Source: Bradyrhizobium sp. CCGB01
Lineage (GTDB): Bacteria > Pseudomonadota > Alphaproteobacteria > Rhizobiales > Xanthobacteraceae
DNA: 64,000 nt
Assembly: GCF_024199795.1 (NCBI RefSeq)
Contig: NZ_JANADK010000001.1
Location: 4,030,001-4,094,000, forward strand
Direction: 5' to 3'
A model generated the notes under the pieces. That model was given only the letters and a program-made list of their open reading frames with translations. It was not told the origin of the DNA and did no database searches. The translations under genes were made by a program, and so were the position numbers. Shown here in pieces: positions 58,520-64,000 of this stretch (its first letter is position 1; every line of letters starts with the position of its first letter).

Positions 58520-59410
58520 ATGTCCATTGAATGCTTAATCGTCGGCGGCGGGCCAGCAGGCCTGATGGCCGCTATCTATCTCGGCCGATTCCGACGCCGC
58601 GTCTGCCTTGTGGATACGGGCGCAAGTCGTGCGGCTTTGATCCCCCGTAGTCACAATGTACCGGGCTTTGCGCATGGCCTGTCCGGCGCAGAGCTGATCG
58701 CGCGGATGTCGTCGCAACTAGCCGAGCTCGACGTCGCGCGCGTGGATGCCGAAGTCACCGCCCTGAGGCGGCACAGAGACGGCTTTCGCGCGAGCTGGCG
58801 GGGATGCGAACATGACGTCTCCAGTGTGGTTCTCGCCTGCGGGATCGTGGACATCCATCCGCCATTCGACGAGTGGCGCTCTGCGGTCGCTGATGGGCTC
58901 TTACGCTACTGTCCGGTCTGCGACGCCTTCGAGGCAATCGGCCGCCGAATCGGCGTGATCGGCCCGCTCGATCACGCCGCGCCCAAGGCGCTATTCCTCC
59001 GCGGCTACTCGCAGGATGTGACGCTGCTCGCGACGGAATGCGGAGCGGACGAGGTCGCGAAGGCGCGGCTGTCCGTGGAAGCTGTTAGCGTCGTACCGGC
59101 CTCCGACCTGAGGCTCAGGCGAAAGGGGAAACGGATCGAAGCGGTCTTCGATGGCGAGCTTACCGAGGAATTTGATGTGGTCTATGCGGCGATGGGCGCG
59201 CAGGTGCGCTCGCGGCTGGCGATGTCGCTGGATGCCGAGCATACCGACGAAAGCTATCTAAGGGTCGACGATCATCAGCGCACATCGGTCGATGGACTCT
59301 ACGGAATAGGCGACGTCGTTACCGATCTGCACCAGATCTCCGTCGCGTTCGGTCATGCGGCGGTCGCCGCCTGTACGATTCACAACAGCCTGCCTCGGCG
59401 GTGGGCCTGA
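58520..59410 (+). CDS. Thioredoxin-reductase-like FAD oxidoreductase (CPVC)
   Basis: The ATG at 58520 gives 296 residues. It has the FAD motif CLIVGGGPAGLMAA, then RSHNVPGFAHGLSG and the CPVC redox pair in YCPVCDAFEA (about residue 133), and GLYGIGDVVTDLHQISVAFGHAA near the end. Classical thioredoxin reductases have CxxC in CATCDG and a second nucleotide motif GGGDSA. Here the equivalent is IGVIGPLDHAAPKALF, so NADPH binding may be altered. It would reduce a thioredoxin-like partner or sense thiols. Followed by a CDF transporter (21-base gap to its start). Confidence 0.88.
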   Translation: MSIECLIVGGGPAGLMAAIYLGRFRRRVCLVDTGASRAALIPRSHNVPGFAHGLSGAELIARMSSQLAELDVARVDAEVTALRRHRDGFRASWRGCEHDVSSVVLACGIVDIHPPFDEWRSAVADGLLRYCPVCDAFEAIGRRIGVIGPLDHAAPKALFLRGYSQDVTLLATECGADEVAKARLSVEAVSVVPASDLRLRRKGKRIEAVFDGELTEEFDVVYAAMGAQVRSRLAMSLDAEHTDESYLRVDDHQRTSVDGLYGIGDVVTDLHQISVAFGHAAVAACTIHNSLPRRWA

Positions 59411-59430
59411 TTCTGTGGAGGTGGATCTTG

Positions 59431-60390
59431 GTGAACATGACGGCCGCATCATCGTCGAAGACGACCGTCTATGCTGCGCTGGCCGGCAATATCCTTGTCG
59501 CCGTCACCAAGATCGGCGCCGCCATCTGGACGGGAAGCTCGGCGATGACGAGCGAGGCCGTGCACTCGGTCGTGGATACATCCAACGAGGTGCTGCTGCT
59601 CTACGGCTACCATCGTGCGAGCCGCCCGGCGGACGAATCGCATCCGCTCGGCTATGGACGTGAATTGTACTTCTGGAGCTTCATCGTCGCGCTGCTGATT
59701 TTTGCGCTCGGCTCCGGCGTCTCGCTCTATCAGGGGGTCTTGCACATTTGGGCACCCGAGCCGATTGAGGATCCCATCGTTAGCTTCGTCGTGCTCGCCC
59801 TGTCGTTCCTGTTCGAGAGCGCCTCGTGGCTAATCGCCCTGCGTCGTTTCCGGTCGGATGCTGCGCGATTCGGATACTATCAGGCCTTCGTCCGCAGCAA
59901 GGACCCTCCCGCGTTCATGGTGTTGCTTGAGGACAGCGCCGCGATGGTCGGCATCGTCATCGCGGCCGCAGCCACTGCAGCTGCGGTATGGCTGGCGCAG
60001 CCGGTGTGGGATGGCATCGGCTCGATCCTGATCGGGGTTCTTTTAGGGATCACATCCGTCGGACTCGCCCGCGAGAGCAAGAGTCTCCTGATCGGCGAGC
60101 CGGCGCATCCGGAGCTCGCTCGATCGATCCTCGAGATCGCACGACGCTCGCCGGGCGTGCTCCAGGCCAACGGGCTCCTGACGGTGCAGTTATCGCCGGA
60201 CGAGGTTATCGCCGCCCTAAGCGTCGAGTTCGCCGACGAGAAGCGCGCCGACGACATTGAACAATGTGTGATCTCGCTCGAGAGCGAGATCCGCAAACGT
60301 CACCCGAGCGTCGCAGCCCTGTTCATCAAGCCGCAGACGAACGCGCGCTTCCATGCCGTTCGGGCGAAACGTCGGGGCCAGAGATCCTAG
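59431..60390 (+). CDS. Cation diffusion facilitator (CDF) metal transporter
   Basis: I chose the GTG at 59431, nine bases after GGAGG (59417-59421), giving 319 residues. Six membrane helices are visible. The metal-site segment is SSAMTSEAVHSVVDTSNEVLLLYG (CDF transporters have HxxxD/DxxxD here), and LLEDSAAMVGIVIAAAATA carries the second pair. The C-terminal cytosolic domain (about 210-310) resembles the regulatory ferredoxin-like domain of the family. CDF proteins export Zn, Co, Fe or Mn in exchange for protons. Cargo unknown; Fe or Mn would suit the metal-rich stress theme. Confidence 0.9.
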   Translation: MNMTAASSSKTTVYAALAGNILVAVTKIGAAIWTGSSAMTSEAVHSVVDTSNEVLLLYGYHRASRPADESHPLGYGRELYFWSFIVALLIFALGSGVSLYQGVLHIWAPEPIEDPIVSFVVLALSFLFESASWLIALRRFRSDAARFGYYQAFVRSKDPPAFMVLLEDSAAMVGIVIAAAATAAAVWLAQPVWDGIGSILIGVLLGITSVGLARESKSLLIGEPAHPELARSILEIARRSPGVLQANGLLTVQLSPDEVIAALSVEFADEKRADDIEQCVISLESEIRKRHPSVAALFIKPQTNARFHAVRAKRRGQRS

Positions 60391-60925
60391 AACGACCTTT
60401 TCACGAAATTCCGCCGGGATGGCTGAAGATATCAAACTGCCGCGAGTGAGACCGACCGGAGTCATACCGCACGCGTCCGCGGGTGCAGATCGCAAGCGCG
60501 GTCGGTGCCGAAACGGCGGAGCCCTACGCCGATAGCGGCCGCCTTTGTGCACGAGTTCGACGCAGACCCGGCTGGTCAGCATCAGCGTGCCGGAGTCACC
60601 TGCACCGGCCGGCGAGACTATTCCTGCCCCCGCCGCCTATTTTAGGCAGAAAAGCCAAAAGCGGACGCCGCGAAGCGGCTGGGAGACGGCAGCGTCGGCC
60701 TGATCCGCCATCTTCCGCTTGAGCAGGTCGGCCAAGTCAGTCTCAAAAATGTGCCCGAGTGCGCTCGAGGAGAGCATCAAGGCTTCGCCTCCTGACGGGC
60801 GCCCCTCAGACCGAGGAACGCCATTTTTCCACGTCCGGCAAATGTCGAGCCCGGATCGAGCATAGTGAAAGCGTGGCATTTTCGGAGACCATCGCTGAGA
60901 GTTACGTCTGACTTTAGGCCCCGCG
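60391..60925. other. Intergenic stretch with no supported gene
   Basis: About 535 bases between the CDF stop and the glycosyltransferase stop (convergent). The open frames here are shadows of flanking genes on the opposite strand or lack start signals. No tRNA, IS element or EcfG motif was recognised. Confidence 0.5.
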
Positions 60926-62902
60926 CTAGACGCCAATAAATCCGCGACGTAGCAACCCGGCCAGCGCGCCTCGAAGGCTGGCGACGCCGGCGATGTTACC
61001 GTGGGACGCGCTGAAGAGCCGTACCACCAGACGCTGATGTTGTTCCGCACTCGGCTCAAGCCGCGCGAGCACCGTGTTGCCGGATCGCGAGACCATGGAC
61101 ATGTCGGTCCATCCCAGCCCTTCCAGGTGAATTTTGTAGCGCCAGCCGGCCAGCTCAAGCGCCCCGCCGTCCGCACCCGAGAAGCGCACCGAGGTCGGCG
61201 ACATCGCGAGCAGGCGGCACGACAAGACCTTTCCTTCGCCCGAGAGCCAGACAGCCTCGTCCGTCTCGAACATGTGGCCGGGACGAGGCAATTCGAAGCA
61301 GACGAGAAACGCGATGAAAGCGATCAGCATCGCGATGCCGGCCCAGAGCAGGTTGAAGAAATCTAGCGAGGAAATCTCGCTGGCGGCGTAGGGCGAGATC
61401 AACGCCCATATGATGCTCGCGGCAGAACTTGCGGCGATCATCCCGAAGATGGCGGCGAGCTTCCAGTGGATGCGCGGCGCCGATCGGTCGCCGCCTTTGT
61501 CGGTAATTTTGAAGGGGCGGCCGAACGGCTTGACGACGGCGCTCAGCAGCGTTGCGGTCACCGCAAAGCAGGTGATGGCGTGGGTGGCTTCCATGAACAA
61601 AGGCAGCGTCCGCGCGCGCGATATCCAGCCCATGTAGATAATCTGCCCGAGCAGCGCCGGCACGCCATAGCGCAGGAAGGAGTGGTAATCGGCTTCGAAC
61701 GCGGGCAGCCCGCCGAACCAATAGATCGTCGGTGCGATCAATAGCAGCACCATGAAGGGTTTGGAGAGCCAGTTTAGCATGCCGTGAAGATAGTGCCAGC
61801 GCTGGGTGAAGCTGAAGCCGGGGCCGAGCAGCGGGCCGTTACGCAGCAGGGCGACCTGTATGGTGCCGAGGCACCAGCGCGTGCGCTGGGTGACGTATTC
61901 CGGGATGCCTTCGGCTGAAAGTCCGAAACTGAGCGGCTCGTTCAGCCAGGATGTGCGGTAGCCGTGCGCCAGCATGGTGTAGGTGAGGTTGATATCCTCG
62001 GTGATTGCCTGATCGGGAAAGCCGCCGATTTCCTCGAGCCGGTCGCGGCGAACGACAAAGGAGGTGCCGACGCAGAACGCGCAGCCCCACGCGTCCTTGG
62101 CCGGTTGGAAGATGTCGAAGAAGAAGCGTTGATCGTCGACCCAACTCTTCTCCGCCAGCAGATTATGCTGGATCGGATCGGCGTTGTAGTAAAATTGCGG
62201 AGTCTGCACGATCGCAACCTCCGGATCGGACAGCAGCAGGCCGACCGTGCGTTTCAAAAAGTCCCGCCGGGGCGCAAAATCCGCATCGAGCACCAGAATG
62301 ACAGGCGCGTTGGTCGCGCGGGCGGTCGTGGCCAACCCGTTATTGAGGTTCCCGGCCTTGGCGCCCTTGTTGTCAGGCCGGGTCAGATGACGCGCGCCAA
62401 CGCGCTCGCAATATTCCCGCAGCCAGTCGCGCCTCTGGTCATCAAGCACCCAGACTGTCGCATTGGCATAGTCGAGCGCCAGTGCGCTCAGGATCGACCG
62501 CTCGAGGATTTCGAGCGGTTCGTCATAGGTGCAGATGAAGATGTCGACGGCGGGATGGCGATTTTTTGCGGACAGAAGCTGCTCCGCCGCGTCGGCTTGC
62601 GCGGTGCGGTCCGAGCTGCGGAACAGGATCACGATAGAGATCAGCGTGTACAGGATGGCCAGTGACTCGAAGGCAATGAAGAGCCGCGGCCAAAGACTTT
62701 GCGCCGACAGCTCGAACGGCGGCAGCGTATCGTTCCATCGCCACAGTGCATAAAGGATCAGAAACGCCGCGCTCGTCGCCCCGAACAGGATACGGTCTCT
62801 GGCACACAGCGGGTCCAGCAGTCGCGCTATCACCAGAAGCCCGAGCAGAATTCCGATGTCGATGGTCAGGATCGAAAGATCATCGGGGGCGGTGGGGAAC
62901 AT
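60926..62902 (-). CDS. Cellulose-synthase-like (BcsA family) glycosyltransferase
   Basis: I chose the ATG at 62902 (overlapping the upstream stop, TGATG), giving 658 residues. Four N-terminal hydrophobic helices precede a GT2 domain with DIFICTYDEPLEILERS, the DxD in LVLDADFAPRRD, TED in QAITEDINLTYTM, and QRTRWCLGTIQVAL (QxxRW). More helices follow, then a C-terminal domain (about 570-640) resembling a PilZ fold but without its RxxxR and DxSxxG c-di-GMP motifs. It polymerises a beta-linked glucan or related polysaccharide at the inner membrane. The adjacent upstream gene is probably its partner. Confidence 0.9.
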   Translation of the reverse strand: MFPTAPDDLSILTIDIGILLGLLVIARLLDPLCARDRILFGATSAAFLILYALWRWNDTLPPFELSAQSLWPRLFIAFESLAILYTLISIVILFRSSDRTAQADAAEQLLSAKNRHPAVDIFICTYDEPLEILERSILSALALDYANATVWVLDDQRRDWLREYCERVGARHLTRPDNKGAKAGNLNNGLATTARATNAPVILVLDADFAPRRDFLKRTVGLLLSDPEVAIVQTPQFYYNADPIQHNLLAEKSWVDDQRFFFDIFQPAKDAWGCAFCVGTSFVVRRDRLEEIGGFPDQAITEDINLTYTMLAHGYRTSWLNEPLSFGLSAEGIPEYVTQRTRWCLGTIQVALLRNGPLLGPGFSFTQRWHYLHGMLNWLSKPFMVLLLIAPTIYWFGGLPAFEADYHSFLRYGVPALLGQIIYMGWISRARTLPLFMEATHAITCFAVTATLLSAVVKPFGRPFKITDKGGDRSAPRIHWKLAAIFGMIAASSAASIIWALISPYAASEISSLDFFNLLWAGIAMLIAFIAFLVCFELPRPGHMFETDEAVWLSGEGKVLSCRLLAMSPTSVRFSGADGGALELAGWRYKIHLEGLGWTDMSMVSRSGNTVLARLEPSAEQHQRLVVRLFSASHGNIAGVASLRGALAGLLRRGFIGV

Positions 62903-64000
62903 CAGCGTATCCTTTTCCCGGTGAAGGGGTTCCAACCTGTTTCGGCCAGCACGGCCCATGCGGTCGCGCCGAGATGCGGACGGCGGTAATAGAAGAAGTC
63001 AGGATCGCCGCTGCCGGTGGGATCGATCGACAGTCCCGTTGTCAATCGCGCCGGGCGGGAGGCATTGAGCAGGCCGCTCGGCGTCTGGTCCGCCTTCAGG
63101 CTTGCCAACAACCGATCGCTCTCTCGCGCGTTGCCGCTGATCCGGTAGGCCAATGCCGCCTGCGCCGTGCCCTCGACCCAGAGGCCGTCGCGATCGCCGT
63201 TGAAATCGAAACCGCCATCGACCCCTAGTCGCGCTTTCGCGAAGCCGAGTGCGCTCTTCCAGGCTTCCGGCGATTCGGGCACGGCCATCCACGGCCAAAG
63301 CTGAGCGTCGAGCGCGAGCAGACCCTCATCCGCAAGATTGCCGTCGGGCTTCGTCCCAAGCAGGAAATGATCTCCGCGAAAGGCGCGATCGAGCAGCCGC
63401 CTGGCCTGCGCTGCCGCGTCGTCGTACTTCGGTTCCCCAGTCAAGCGAAACAGCCAGCGCGCGGCCGCGTGGACGTCGGCATTGTGCTCGGTCGACTTCC
63501 AGGTGAGCCTGACCTGCTTCGGATCGTAGCCGTGAAAGCCGCCGTAAAAGCCATCCGAGGAAGCGGTCGCGTCGATGACCCAGTCGATCAGGCGTCTGGC
63601 GTCGGCGAGACATTGAGGATCGTGGGTCGCCTGATGGAGCGTCAGCAGTGCCAGTGCGACCCACGCAACGTTTCCGGTGGAAGTGCCGTCCTGCGCCGGA
63701 TCCTCCGCCCAGATCTTGGCATGACCGTCCCACCAGCCCGGTAGATCGGGTACCTCCTGGTTCACCGCACCGGTGCGATAGGCATTGCGCACACGGCCGT
63801 CATCAAAGCTTCGATCCTTGCGTACGGCGCGGCTCAGCGCGTTGGCGATCGGTCTTGCATCCGACACATTGCCGCAGGCAATCAGTGCAATGGCGGCGAG
63901 CGCGTTGTCATAGACGAAGGCCGTGGTAGCGAGACCGGCCGGAAGGGTCGCTTCATCCGTGCTGGGTTCATAACTGCCGATGAAAACCGCGTCGGCAGCT
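62902..64000 (-). CDS. Putative periplasmic glycan-active protein, (alpha/alpha) barrel type (5' end outside window)
   Basis: The frame is open through the right edge of the window, and the visible part is about 366 residues. It reads FVYDNALAAIALIACG, LPGWWDGHAKIWAEDPAQDG, STGNVAWVALALLTLHQ, LIDWVIDATASSDGFYGGF, and GLWVEGTAQAALAYR, a pattern of repeated helical pairs like six-hairpin glycosidases. The family has no proven activity. Its stop overlaps the ATG of the BcsA-like gene, so it is co-translated with a glycosyltransferase and probably trims or senses the polymer. GTG codons inside the frame are not starts. Confidence 0.8.
   Translation of the reverse strand, partial: AADAVFIGSYEPSTDEATLPAGLATTAFVYDNALAAIALIACGNVSDARPIANALSRAVRKDRSFDDGRVRNAYRTGAVNQEVPDLPGWWDGHAKIWAEDPAQDGTSTGNVAWVALALLTLHQATHDPQCLADARRLIDWVIDATASSDGFYGGFHGYDPKQVRLTWKSTEHNADVHAAARWLFRLTGEPKYDDAAAQARRLLDRAFRGDHFLLGTKPDGNLADEGLLALDAQLWPWMAVPESPEAWKSALGFAKARLGVDGGFDFNGDRDGLWVEGTAQAALAYRISGNARESDRLLASLKADQTPSGLLNASRPARLTTGLSIDPTGSGDPDFFYYRRPHLGATAWAVLAETGWNPFTGKRIR

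Noticed and set aside
58156..58530. Short ORFs on both strands before the thioredoxin-reductase-like gene
   Set aside because: They cover the EcfG promoter at 58362-58386 and have weak start signals; leader sequence is a simpler reading.
1..64000. CRISPR arrays, insertion sequences or prophage structural genes
   Set aside because: No regularly spaced repeats, transposase motifs or phage capsid/tail proteins were seen on either strand.

Overview
The window is GC-rich DNA from an alphaproteobacterium, most probably a Bradyrhizobium-type member of the Hyphomicrobiales. I infer this from the protein families, the small lineage-type hypothetical proteins and promoters of the alphaproteobacterial EcfG form. 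No database search was possible, so the genus is an inference.

Region A (1-22 kb) is metabolic and transport DNA. It opens with the 3' end of a MetQ/NlpA lipoprotein gene. Next come a flavoprotein/ferredoxin pair (708-2653) with a DUF3088 gene, a convergent NitT/TauT-type ABC importer (3057-5698), and a small ORF coupled to an XRE-cupin regulator (6147-6988). An extremely methionine-rich small protein (7045-7356) is followed by a second flavoprotein/ferredoxin pair (7811-9792) that leads into a 2-hydroxyacid dehydrogenase and a class II aldolase. The duplicated AprA/AprB-like pairs next to a sulfonate-type importer suggest sulfur or organosulfur use. The rest is a VOC protein, a FAD/NAD(P)-binding protein, a LysR regulator divergent from a BASS-like transporter plus DUF2891, and a complete dipeptide-type ABC importer (16759-21987).

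Region B (22-24.1 kb) is a scar: a gene-poor stretch with short repeats, a damaged tRNA-Lys(CUU) carrying an intact 3' half (22963-23014), a decayed OprB-type porin and a frameshifted inorganic pyrophosphatase. It looks like a junction left by integration at a tRNA gene.

Region C (24-64 kb) is a dense accessory block of stress functions. It holds two DUF892 ferritin-like proteins plus a manganese catalase fused to a third DUF892 domain, a FAD/Rieske oxidoreductase, a KGG protein, an ATP-dependent DNA ligase, a PolX/PHP protein, MOSC, YihY, SemiSWEET, PAP2, cupin, two DUF3147 proteins, a rearranged ROK protein, PRC-barrel, AI-2E, GH13, a thioredoxin-reductase-like protein, a CDF transporter, a cellulose-synthase-like glycosyltransferase, and many small basic proteins.

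In region C I found eleven correctly placed matches to the EcfG (general stress sigma factor) promoter, GGAAC-N16/17-nGTT, one of them symmetric and able to fire both ways. I found none in the intergenic DNA of region A. I therefore read region C as a general-stress-response island: peroxide and iron handling, DNA end repair, envelope and carbohydrate functions under one sigma factor. It also shows decay: two broken ppa copies, a frameshifted oxidoreductase and a porin remnant.
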